This document shows positions 43,185-50,627 of a stretch of 64,000 bases of DNA, piece by piece; position 1 is the first letter of the stretch, and every line of letters starts with the position of its first letter. The notes under the pieces were generated by a model. That model ran no database searches. It had not been told where the DNA came from and saw nothing but the letters and a program-made list of their open reading frames with translations. The position numbers were made by a program, and so were the translations under genes. Source of the stretch: Cryptosporangium aurantiacum (GTDB lineage: Bacteria > Actinomycetota > Actinomycetes > Mycobacteriales > Cryptosporangiaceae); contig NZ_FRCS01000009.1 of NCBI RefSeq assembly GCF_900143005.1, positions 186,001-250,000 on the forward strand, in the 5' to 3' direction.

Positions 43185-43849
43185 GCGACCCGGTGCGGGT
43201 CGTGGTCGCCGACGACCAGGCGCTGGTGCGGACCGGGTTCCGGATGATCCTCACCGCGGACGGCATCGACGTCGTCGCCGAGGCCACGACCGGCACGGAG
43301 GCGGTCGACGCGGTCCGCCGCACCCGGCCGGACGTGGTGCTGATGGACATCCGGATGCCCGAACTCGACGGGCTGGAGGCGACCCGCCGCATCCTCGCGG
43401 CCGACGCGGATGGCCCCCGCGTGCTGATGCTGACGACGTTCGACCTCGACCAGTACGTGTACGCGGCGCTGTCGGCGGGCGCCAGCGGATTCCTGCTCAA
43501 GGACGTCACACCGGAGCAGCTGACCGCCGCCGTGCGGCTGGTGCGATCCGGGGACGCCCTGCTGGCCCCCTCGATCACCCGGCGGCTGGTCGAGCGGTTC
43601 GCCCGGCGCGACGAGGACGCCGCCGCGGTGCACCGTGACCTGGCGGGGCTCACCCCCCGGGAACGGGAGGTGCTGCGGCTGCTCGCCCGCGGCCTGAGCA
43701 ACGCCGAGCTCGCCGCGCAGCTGCACCTGTCGGAGGCGACCGTGAAAACCCACGTCGCGCGGATCCTCGGCAAGCTCCACCTGCGCGACCGGGTGCAAGC
43801 AGTGGTCGTGGCCTACGAAACGGGTCTCGTGGCCCCGGGTGAGACCTAG
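43181..43849 (+). CDS. NarL/FixJ-type response regulator
   Basis: A 222-residue regulator. The receiver has DD at 11-12, phospho-acceptor Asp56 in VVLMDIRMPELDG, and Lys in GFLLKDVTPEQ. The LuxR-type helix-turn-helix (~155-215) reads LTPREREVLRLLARGLSNAELAAQLHLSEATVKTHVARIL. Its ATG overlaps the kinase stop as ATGA. The divergent ABC transporter operon is the most likely target. Confidence 0.94.
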   Translation: MSDPVRVVVADDQALVRTGFRMILTADGIDVVAEATTGTEAVDAVRRTRPDVVLMDIRMPELDGLEATRRILAADADGPRVLMLTTFDLDQYVYAALSAGASGFLLKDVTPEQLTAAVRLVRSGDALLAPSITRRLVERFARRDEDAAAVHRDLAGLTPREREVLRLLARGLSNAELAAQLHLSEATVKTHVARILGKLHLRDRVQAVVVAYETGLVAPGET

Positions 43850-43898
43850 GCTTCGCCGTTTTCGGGGCCCTCCGTGCCTCTCACGGCGTTTTCGCTGG

Positions 43899-45113
43899 TC
43901 AGAACTGCCGATCGCGGCCCGCGAACCAGCCGGCGACCAGTTGCGCGGTCATCAGCGCCCCGAGGAACGTCAGCGGGGCCCGCCAGCCGCCGGTGTGGTC
44001 GTAGAGCGTGCCGACGATCACCGGGCCGGGGATCGACAGCAGATACCCGGCGCTCTGCGTGAACGCCGAGAGCCGCACGACGGTGCCCGCGTCACCGCCG
44101 CGCAAGCCGATCATCGTCAGCGCGAGCGGAAACGCGCAGTTCGCGACGCCCAGCAGCACCGCCCACACCCAGGGCGCCCCGGCCGGGGCGGCGAACAGGC
44201 CCGCGTACCCGGCGAGCCCGAACACGGCGAGCAGCACCGCGAGGACGCTCTGGCTGCGCAGCCGCCCCGCGGCCGCCGACAGCGCGTAGGACAGCGGGAC
44301 CCCCAGCAGCGAGGTGACCGCGAACAGCAGACCCGCGGTCTGCGCGGACAGGCCCGCGTCGCGGAACACCTGCGGAAGCCAGCCGATGATGACGTAGGCC
44401 GAGGTGGCTTGCAGCCCGAAGTACGTGGCGAGCGCCCACGCGGTCGGGTTGGCGCTCATCCGGACGGGGCTCGCGGCGGCCGCGGGCTCGGCCGCGCCGC
44501 GCACCGTGGCGGGGGCCGGGCGGCAGACCAGGGCGAGCCACGGGGCCAGGGCCAGCGCGGCGAACACCGCCCACACCCCGAGGCCGACCCGCCAGTCGTC
44601 GCCGGCCGCGGACGCGATCGGCACCGTGACCGCCGCTGCCGTCGTCGCGCCGACGTTCAGCGCGGTCGAGTAGACGCCGGTCATCGCGCCGATCCGGTTC
44701 CCGAACCGCTCCTTGACCACGACCGGCAGCAGCACGTTGACCAGCGCGATCCCCGCGAGCGCCAGCCCGGACAGCACCAGGAACAGCGGAACACCACCGA
44801 CCAGCGGACGCACCGCCAGCCCGGCGGTGAGCGCCCCGATCCCGGCGAGGATCACCGCGTCCGGGCCGAACCGGCGCGCCAGCCGCGGAGCGGTCACCCC
44901 CACCACCGCAAAACACAACGCCGGGACCGACGTGAGCAGGCCTGCGAGGCCCGCGCTCATCCCGAGGTCCGCGCGGATCTCCTCGAGGACCGGACCGAGG
45001 CTGGTGACGGCGGGCCGCAAGTTGAGGGCGGCCAGGATCAGCGCTGTCATCGCCAGCCACGGGGTGGCCGCGCGGGAAGTCACGGTGTTACGCGTCTGAA
45101 CGTCGGTCGTCAC
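43899..45113 (-). CDS. CynX/NimT-family MFS transporter
   Basis: A 404-residue 12-helix transporter resembling CynX/NimT: LAALNLRPAVTSLGPVLEEIRADLGMS is characteristic of the first helix and loop. The family has been linked to cyanate and nitroimidazole handling; the real substrate is unknown. GTG 45113 has a TATGAT -10 box exactly six bases upstream. The promoter overlaps that of the divergent GntR gene, and both are covered by one palindrome, so GntR almost certainly represses it. Confidence 0.9.
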   Translation of the reverse strand: MTTDVQTRNTVTSRAATPWLAMTALILAALNLRPAVTSLGPVLEEIRADLGMSAGLAGLLTSVPALCFAVVGVTAPRLARRFGPDAVILAGIGALTAGLAVRPLVGGVPLFLVLSGLALAGIALVNVLLPVVVKERFGNRIGAMTGVYSTALNVGATTAAAVTVPIASAAGDDWRVGLGVWAVFAALALAPWLALVCRPAPATVRGAAEPAAAASPVRMSANPTAWALATYFGLQATSAYVIIGWLPQVFRDAGLSAQTAGLLFAVTSLLGVPLSYALSAAAGRLRSQSVLAVLLAVFGLAGYAGLFAAPAGAPWVWAVLLGVANCAFPLALTMIGLRGGDAGTVVRLSAFTQSAGYLLSIPGPVIVGTLYDHTGGWRAPLTFLGALMTAQLVAGWFAGRDRQF

Positions 45114-45114
45114 A

Positions 45115-45137
45115 ATCCCATCATAGAATCATGGGAT
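45115..45137. promoter_or_regulatory. GntR operator covering two divergent leaderless promoters
   Basis: A 23-bp palindrome with outer arms ATCCCAT (45115-45121) and ATGGGAT (45131-45137) and inner AT/AT pairs around G45126. It includes the minus-strand -10 TATGAT (45125-45120), the plus-strand -10 TAGAAT (45124-45129), and the first two bases of the GntR start codon. The two -10 boxes share two base pairs, so the promoters cannot both be occupied. Confidence 0.8.
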
Positions 45138-45810
45138 GAATCTCGGCCCCGTGTCCCGGCCCGCCGGGCTCTCCGACCAGGTCATCGCCACCCTCCGCGC
45201 CCAGATCACCTCCGGCGCCTGGCCCATCGGCTCCCGCATCCCCACCGAACCCGAGCTCGTCGCCCAGCTCGGCGTCGCCCGCAACACCGTCCGCGAAGCC
45301 GTCCGCGCCCTCGCCCACAACGGGCTCCTCGACATCCGCCAGGGCTCCGGCACCTACGTGGTGGCGACCAGCGAACTCGCCGGCGTGATGCGCCGACGTT
45401 TCGCCCACGCCGCCCAGCGTGACGTCACCGAACTCCGCGGCGCCCTGGAAGCCACCGCCGCCGGGCTCGCCGCGACCCGCCGCACCCCCGACGACCTGCG
45501 CCACCTCGACACACTGCTCGCCGACCGCGAACGCGCCTGGGCCTCCGGCGACCGCGACGCGTTCGTCACCGCCGACACCACGTTCCACCTCGCGGTCGTC
45601 GCCGCCGCCCACAACGAAGTACTCGGCGAGCTCTACGCCGACCTCAGCGCGGTGATCCGCGAATCACTCCGGGAACACTTCAGCCCGCAGCTCCGCCCGG
45701 AGGAATACATGGACCACGCCCGCCTCGTCGACGCCATCCGCGCCGGCGACGCCTCCGCGGCCGCCGCCGAAGCCGCCGCCCACACCGAGAGCATCCGCTT
45801 CGCGTTCTGA
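45136..45810 (+). CDS. GntR-family regulator, FadR/FCD subfamily
   Basis: A 224-residue regulator. The winged helix is SDQVIATLRAQITSGAWPIGSRIPTE... with ELVAQLGVARNTVREAVRALAHNGLLDIRQGSGTYV (motifs PTEPELVAQLGVARNTVREA). The FCD ligand domain (~85-215) has the metal-site residues in FHLAVVAAAHNE and EEYMDHARLVDAI. ATG 45136 has TAGAAT six bases upstream. It autoregulates and controls the divergent transporter through the 45115-45137 palindrome. Codons end mostly in C. Confidence 0.93.
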   Translation: MNLGPVSRPAGLSDQVIATLRAQITSGAWPIGSRIPTEPELVAQLGVARNTVREAVRALAHNGLLDIRQGSGTYVVATSELAGVMRRRFAHAAQRDVTELRGALEATAAGLAATRRTPDDLRHLDTLLADRERAWASGDRDAFVTADTTFHLAVVAAAHNEVLGELYADLSAVIRESLREHFSPQLRPEEYMDHARLVDAIRAGDASAAAAEAAAHTESIRFAF

Positions 45811-45987
45811 GTCCGGGGCAGGGCGTGGGCGACGGCGTCCGACCGGCGCGCGAAGCGTCTCGCGGGGGCGCTGGGTGTGGTCTCGGGGGTGGTGGTGCTG
45901 GCGGCGGTCGTGATCGCGCTGGCGAACGTGTCCACGGTGGCCGATCCGGAGCCGGCGCTGCTCGCCCTGTTCCAGGGCGGCGGGTAA
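45811..45987 (+). other. In-frame membrane-segment ORF after the GntR stop (no start codon)
   Basis: The GntR frame continues past its TGA for 58 sense codons to TAA 45985. It encodes a basic stretch DRRAKRLAGALG, a convincing membrane helix VVSGVVVLAAVVIALANVS, and an acidic tail. No ATG or GTG lies in a useful place; an ACG sits where the start would be. It may be a small membrane protein gene with a lost or non-standard start, or a readthrough extension. The 308-bp stretch to the integrase otherwise holds AT-rich DNA and the repeats noted next. Confidence 0.4.
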
Positions 45988-46063
45988 TCGTCAATCGTTC
46001 CGGTTGGACTTAACGTTTAAACGAACGAAACAGAAGAAGTGTTTACCCGCGCGGAGCGCGGAA

Positions 46064-46092
46064 GGTTCCGATAGGATTCAATTATTGGAACC
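46064..46092. repeat. Inverted repeat in AT-rich DNA upstream of the integrase
   Basis: GGTTCCGATA and ATTGGAACC (46064-46073 and 46084-46092) form an inverted repeat around GGATTCAATT. Just upstream, CGTTTAAACG (46014-46023) is a perfect 10-bp palindrome. The stretch 45990-46120 is distinctly AT-richer than the chromosome around it. The repeats could be recombinase core or arm sites, or the integrase operator. Confidence 0.45.
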
Positions 46093-46118
46093 TGATTCGG
46101 GCAAAACGGTAAGCGGGG

Positions 46119-47210
46119 ATGAAGGCCTTGAAAGACGGATCAAGCGAAATCGTTTTCGCGCATCACGTCGCCGGCGAAGTCGCACGACCGTCCGAGGTCG
46201 ACCACACGATCTCCGCGGAGACGGCCCGGAGGATCGCCAGCGCGATTCCCGCGAACACCGTCCGCGCGTATGCCGGGGACCGCGCGGCGTTCCGCCGCTG
46301 GTGCGCCCTCGTCGGACGCACCCCACTCCCGGCCACCGCCGAGACGGCCGCGGAGTACGCCACCTACCTGGCAGTCGGCGGCGCCCTGCAGGCCGACGGC
46401 TCCCGCAACGGCCCGGCGGCGCCGCGCACGATCGAGCGGGCACTGTCGGCGATCCGCACCGAACACCGCGAGAACGGCTACGGCGACGGTCCGGACCTGC
46501 TCGGCGCCCGCCGCGTCATCAAGTCCCACCGCCGGGACCGCAGCGACCGGGGTATCCGGGACCGGCAGGCTGCCGTACTCACCGTCGACAACCTCCGCGC
46601 GATGGTCGACGCGTGCGACCCGGACACGCTCGCCGGCACCCGCGACCGCGCGTTGATCGTGCTCGGCTTCAGCATGATGGTCCGCCGCTCCGAACTGGTC
46701 GCGCTGAACACCCTCGGGGACATCACCGACACGCACTACGGCCTCGACGTGCTGATCCGGTGGTCGAAGACCGACCAGGACGCCATCGGCGAGCAGGTGC
46801 CGGTGCACTACGGGTCGAATCCACGGACCTGCCCGGTGCGGCTGCTCCGAGCCTGGCGGCGACGGCTCGCGGAGGTCCGCCCGGAGGAGGGTCCGCTGTG
46901 GATGCCGATCGACAAGCTGGACCGGCTCCCCCACATGCCCGGCTACTGCGGGAAACGCGGCACCGGCCGGCTGTCCGGCAAGGCGGTCGGCCTGATCCTG
47001 CAGGACGCCGCCCGGAAGGCCGGTGTCAGCACCGAGAAACTCTCGGCCCACTCGCTGCGCGCGAGCGGCGCCACTGCCGCGTACCTGGCGGGCAGCGATG
47101 TGCTGGTGATCTCCCGTCGTGGCCGGTGGAAAGACGGCTCACCGGTGGTCTACCGGTACATCCGGGAAGCCGACCGGGGAAAGGTCGACCCGATGGCCGG
47201 GGTGCTGTGA
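46119..47210 (+). CDS. Tyrosine recombinase / phage-type integrase
   Basis: A 363-residue tyrosine recombinase. The N-terminal SAM-like core-binding domain (~35-125) has PANTVRAYAGDRAAFRRWC. Catalytic residues in the C-terminal domain are Arg near 189 (MMVRRSELVAL), His311 and Arg314 (SAHSLRASGAT), Trp337 (RRGRWKDG) and a Tyr in VVYRYI (345 or 347). It cuts and rejoins DNA at specific sites. No other phage or plasmid genes are nearby and no tRNA flanks it, so it may be a stranded element or act on its own locus. The 3' end is overlapped by the GIY-YIG gene on the other strand. Confidence 0.88.
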   Translation: MKALKDGSSEIVFAHHVAGEVARPSEVDHTISAETARRIASAIPANTVRAYAGDRAAFRRWCALVGRTPLPATAETAAEYATYLAVGGALQADGSRNGPAAPRTIERALSAIRTEHRENGYGDGPDLLGARRVIKSHRRDRSDRGIRDRQAAVLTVDNLRAMVDACDPDTLAGTRDRALIVLGFSMMVRRSELVALNTLGDITDTHYGLDVLIRWSKTDQDAIGEQVPVHYGSNPRTCPVRLLRAWRRRLAEVRPEEGPLWMPIDKLDRLPHMPGYCGKRGTGRLSGKAVGLILQDAARKAGVSTEKLSAHSLRASGATAAYLAGSDVLVISRRGRWKDGSPVVYRYIREADRGKVDPMAGVL

Positions 47211-48139
47211 CCAGCCGCGCGGCCTAGGGGTATCAGAGCGGCCCGGCGTAGGCGGCCCCGAGCACGGCCAGCACCGCCACCGGGGTCCAGCTCGTCGCCA
47301 CGCGGCCTCGTCGGACGTTTCGCCAGCGGCGACGCGACCGCGTCGAGCCGGATGAGCTGCTCCTGAATCGACGGATCGCCGGTCACCCAGGAGGCGAACT
47401 CCGATCCCTCGTGCGGCAACCCCGCGTACTGCGCAAGGCCCCGCCAGGGCGCGACGACGATCCGGAGCCACGGTACGGCGCTGATGTACGCGGCCACGGC
47501 ATCCGGGGTCGGCGCGGTGAGCGCCTCATAGGCGCCGGCCACGCAGGTGTTGATCTCCTCGTGAAGGTCGGCGTCGTGGTGGACCGGCGGGAGTGCGGGG
47601 CGGGCGTCGCGCAGAAGCCAGTCGCAGATCTCGGAGTACCGGAACGTGCGCTGCACCTCCTCCGAGTACCTCGAGGAGTCGACGGGCCGCGTCGCCAGCG
47701 TGTGGACGACGTCCCACGTCTTCGGCGAGAGGGCGTAGTCGACCGGCCACGGGGCTGCCAGGCCGGCGCCGGCGGACCGGAGTTCCTCCGCGAGCCGCCG
47801 CCACCCGGCGGTCCGCTGCGCGGCGCGTCTCTGCTCCCGTAACGCGCACAGCGCGGTGGCGACGCCGGCCTCGTTGAGCAGGTCGGCGCCGGCCAGCGCG
47901 TGTTCGGCGATCGCGGTGAGTTCGGCGTCGGCCAGTTCCTCGGCCGGCACGTTGTCGCGGAGCGGGGTGATGCGCGGGACCAGTCCGGCGGCGCGCAGGT
48001 CGTCGAGCCAGCGTCGCATCGCCGGTGAGGGAGGGTGTCCGCGGTGTCCTGCGAGGCGCGCGGCGAGGGTTCCGGTGGTGCGGCCGATGTAGCGCAGCGC
48101 GTCGGTGCGGGGGTCGAAAAGTCCGTACACGATGGCCAT
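47150..48139 (-). CDS. GIY-YIG nuclease-domain protein, 3' end possibly frameshifted
   Basis: About 329 residues. The N-terminal GIY-YIG domain (MAIVYGLFDPRTDALRYIGRTTGTLAARLAGH) carries the VYG and YIG strands and the following Arg, and usually cleaves DNA. The rest (~90-300) is unrecognised. The last ~45 codons look wrong: third-position GC drops and the frame overlaps the integrase by 61 bp. One base fewer in GCGAAACGT near 47310 would instead give a coherent hydrophobic tail (WTPVAVLAVLGAAYAGPL) ending at 47233 before the integrase. So the real end may be 47233. The ATG 48139 begins the domain. Confidence 0.72.
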   Translation of the reverse strand: MAIVYGLFDPRTDALRYIGRTTGTLAARLAGHRGHPPSPAMRRWLDDLRAAGLVPRITPLRDNVPAEELADAELTAIAEHALAGADLLNEAGVATALCALREQRRAAQRTAGWRRLAEELRSAGAGLAAPWPVDYALSPKTWDVVHTLATRPVDSSRYSEEVQRTFRYSEICDWLLRDARPALPPVHHDADLHEEINTCVAGAYEALTAPTPDAVAAYISAVPWLRIVVAPWRGLAQYAGLPHEGSEFASWVTGDPSIQEQLIRLDAVASPLAKRPTRPRGDELDPGGGAGRARGRLRRAALIPLGRAAGHSTPAIGSTFPRSASRMYR

Positions 48140-48287
48140 GAGCTGAGCGTGGCGGAACGGTACGACGGTTCCGGCCATGCGCGAACGGCGGTTTACTTCC
48201 GGGGCGGGCTGTGATTGCCTGAACCGCGCCCGCGGGAACCTGTTCTACTTGTCGCGCGGTGTGCGATGCGTCCGGAAGGAGACCGCG

Positions 48288-48347
48288 ATGAACCACGGCG
48301 ACGACGCCGCGCTGACCGCGCGTCTCACCGAGGCACGCGGCCGCTGA
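48288..48347 (+). CDS. Possible 19-residue ORF upstream of the catabolic operon
   Basis: ATG 48288 follows a near-ideal GGAAGGAGACCGCG ribosome site and encodes MNHGDDAALTARLTEARGR before TGA. The dioxygenase gene starts 22 bp later with its own CGAGGAG site. It may be a small protein or a translated leader that primes the operon. Confidence 0.45.
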   Translation: MNHGDDAALTARLTEARGR

Positions 48348-48369
48348 CCCGCTAACCCCGAGGAGTCCG

Positions 48370-49458
48370 ATGGAGTCCTTCGTCCAGCTGCGCCGCGGGA
48401 ACACGCCCCGGCGGATCCACGCCGATCTCGACGGCCTCAAGGATGACGAACTGGGCCGCAGCGGTTTCACCGGCCGCACCGCGCATCTGTACCGGCGGCA
48501 CGACCCGACCGACTACCGGGCGGTGGGGCCGCTGGCCGGCGTCGATGTGCTGGTGGACGGGTTGACGCCGGCGGACGGGACCGACGGGGCGGGGACGCCG
48601 CTGTTGCTGTTCGACAACCCGGACTGCCGGATTTCGCTGAGTGGCCGGGCGGCACCGCACCCGTTCTACGTGCGGAACGTCGACGGTGACGAGCTGTACT
48701 TCGTCCATCAGGGAACGGGCACGTTCGTGACCGAGTTCGGGGACCTGGCCTACCGGCCGGGTGACTACGTGTACCTGCCGAAGGCCACCACCTACCGGCA
48801 GGTTCCCGACGCGCCGACGACCGCGGTGATCGTGGAGACCACCGACGAGCTGCGGGTGCCGCCGGCGGGGGCGCTGGGGCGGTTCTTCCCGTTCGACAGC
48901 GCGCTGGCGGTGGTGCCGGAGCCGCGGGTCGTGGAGGACGACGGGCGCGACGAGTACGAGGTGCGGCTGTATCACTCCGGTGGGTGCACGCAGCTGTTCT
49001 ATCCGCATGACCCGTGTGACGTCGAAGGGTGGCGGGGAGACAATTTCCCGTTCACGTTCAACGTCGCCGACTACACGGTGGTGGCGTCCGAGAGCGTGCA
49101 CCTGCCGCCGACCGTGCACTTATTTTTGCAGGCCACGGGCGTGGCGGTGCTGAATTTCCTGCCGCGTCCGGCGGAGGCGGTACCGGGCACCGAACGGTAT
49201 CCGTGGTACCACCGCAACGCCGACCACGACGAGATCGCGTTCTTCCACGGCGGCAGCGTGTTCGGCGTCGACGTGCCGCCGGGGCTGCTGTCGCACACCC
49301 CGCAGGGCCTGCACCACGGCGCGCCGGAGAACGCGCGGGAACGGGCCCGCCGCCGGTTCGCCGAGTACGACCGGGTGGAGTGGAAGATCATCGCGGTCGA
49401 CACCCGCCGCCGCCTGACCCCGAGCCCGGAACTGCTGGCTGCCGTGGGCCGCGGATGA
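48370..49458 (+). CDS. Homogentisate 1,2-dioxygenase-like protein
   Basis: A 362-residue double-cupin enzyme of the homogentisate dioxygenase family. Family motifs are HPFYVRNVDGDELYFVHQGTG in the N-terminal cupin and WYHRNADHDE plus LHHGAPENARERARRRF in the C-terminal one. The His of YHRN, a nearby acid and the His of HHGAPE are the likely Fe(II) ligands. The protein is ~80 residues shorter than classical enzymes and the His-to-Glu spacing differs by one, so a related ring-cleavage substrate is possible. It is the first main gene of a four-gene operon with 4-bp overlaps. Confidence 0.85.
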   Translation: MESFVQLRRGNTPRRIHADLDGLKDDELGRSGFTGRTAHLYRRHDPTDYRAVGPLAGVDVLVDGLTPADGTDGAGTPLLLFDNPDCRISLSGRAAPHPFYVRNVDGDELYFVHQGTGTFVTEFGDLAYRPGDYVYLPKATTYRQVPDAPTTAVIVETTDELRVPPAGALGRFFPFDSALAVVPEPRVVEDDGRDEYEVRLYHSGGCTQLFYPHDPCDVEGWRGDNFPFTFNVADYTVVASESVHLPPTVHLFLQATGVAVLNFLPRPAEAVPGTERYPWYHRNADHDEIAFFHGGSVFGVDVPPGLLSHTPQGLHHGAPENARERARRRFAEYDRVEWKIIAVDTRRRLTPSPELLAAVGRG

Positions 49459-50627
49459 GCTACGACCGGATCCCGTACCTGGTGGTGTTCCCCGACAGCT
49501 CCACCCACCGGGACACCTACGGCGGCGTCGGTGAGCACGTCGCGCTGGAGAGCTATCTGCTCAGGCCGCACCGGCCGAGCGACACGGTGCTGGTGTTCAT
49601 GCACCCGATCGGCGGCGGCGCGTATCTGCCGATGGTGACGGCGCTGGCCCGCGCCGGGCATCACGTCATCTACTGCGGCAGCCGGTACCGGGGGGTGGAT
49701 TCGGCGCTGATCATGGAGAAGGTCGTCGAGGACCTCGGCGCGTGCGTGCGGGACGCCCGCGACCGCCTCGGGTACGCGAACGTCGTGCTGGCCGGGTGGA
49801 GCGGCGGCGGGGCGCTGTCGCTCTACTACCAGCAGCAGGCGCGGCACCCGACGGTGACCGCGCCACCGGGCGGCGGCCCACCGGACCTCACGGCCCTGAA
49901 CCTGATCCCGGCCGACGCGGTGCTGCTGCTGGCCGCGCACGTCAGCCGGCACGGGACGCTGACCGAGTGGCTCGACGCGTCGGTCCTCGACGAGTCCGAC
50001 CCGACCGTCCGGAACCCCGCGCTGGACCTGTACGGCGCGGACGGGCCGCAGCCGCCCTACGGCGCGGCGTTCCTCGAGACCTACCGGGCGGCGCAGATCG
50101 CCCGCAACCGGCGGATCACCGCGTGGGTGCGGTCCGAGCTGGACCGGCTGCCCGCCGACGAGGAACGGGGCTTCGTGGTGCACGGCACGATGGCCGACCC
50201 GCGCTGGCTGGACCCGGCGGTCGACCCCAACGACCGGCAGCCGGGCCGCTGTTATCTGGGAGATCCGCGGATCGTGAACAACGGCCCGGTCGGCCTGGCG
50301 CGATTCACCACGCTCCGCAGCTGGCTGTCCCAGTGGAGTTACGACGAGGCCCGCGGCGACGGGGTGCGCTGCGCCGCCGACGTCGGGGTCCCGACGCTGG
50401 TGATCGGTAACAGCGCCGACGACGCCTGCACCCCCAGCCACACCCGGCGGCTGTTCGACGCGGTCGGCCACCCCGACCGGGCCCTGCACGTCGTCCAGGG
50501 CGCCACCCACTACTACGCCGGACCTGACCAGCAACCCAGGCGCGCCGAGGCGGTCGGCGTCGTCACCGGCTGGCTCGCCGACCGCGGCCTCGCACCGGCC
50601 GCTCTGCTCCGGGAGGGAGCCTCGTGA
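49455..50627 (+). CDS. Alpha/beta hydrolase in catabolic operon
   Basis: A 390-residue alpha/beta hydrolase. VLVFMHPIGGGAYLPMV is the oxyanion region, LAGWSGGGALSLYYQQ the Ser nucleophile, GNSADDACTPSHTRRLF the acid, and QGATHYYAGPDQQPRRA the His. A large lid insert lies between residues ~135 and 300. It might hydrolyse an ester, thioester or C-C bond generated in the pathway. Its ATG overlaps the dioxygenase stop, and its stop overlaps the next start, so it is part of the coupled operon. Confidence 0.85.
   Translation: MSYDRIPYLVVFPDSSTHRDTYGGVGEHVALESYLLRPHRPSDTVLVFMHPIGGGAYLPMVTALARAGHHVIYCGSRYRGVDSALIMEKVVEDLGACVRDARDRLGYANVVLAGWSGGGALSLYYQQQARHPTVTAPPGGGPPDLTALNLIPADAVLLLAAHVSRHGTLTEWLDASVLDESDPTVRNPALDLYGADGPQPPYGAAFLETYRAAQIARNRRITAWVRSELDRLPADEERGFVVHGTMADPRWLDPAVDPNDRQPGRCYLGDPRIVNNGPVGLARFTTLRSWLSQWSYDEARGDGVRCAADVGVPTLVIGNSADDACTPSHTRRLFDAVGHPDRALHVVQGATHYYAGPDQQPRRAEAVGVVTGWLADRGLAPAALLREGAS

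Noticed and set aside
45990-48180. Prophage or integrative element
   Set aside because: Only an integrase and a GIY-YIG protein are present; no structural, replication or relaxase genes and no tRNA attachment site were found.
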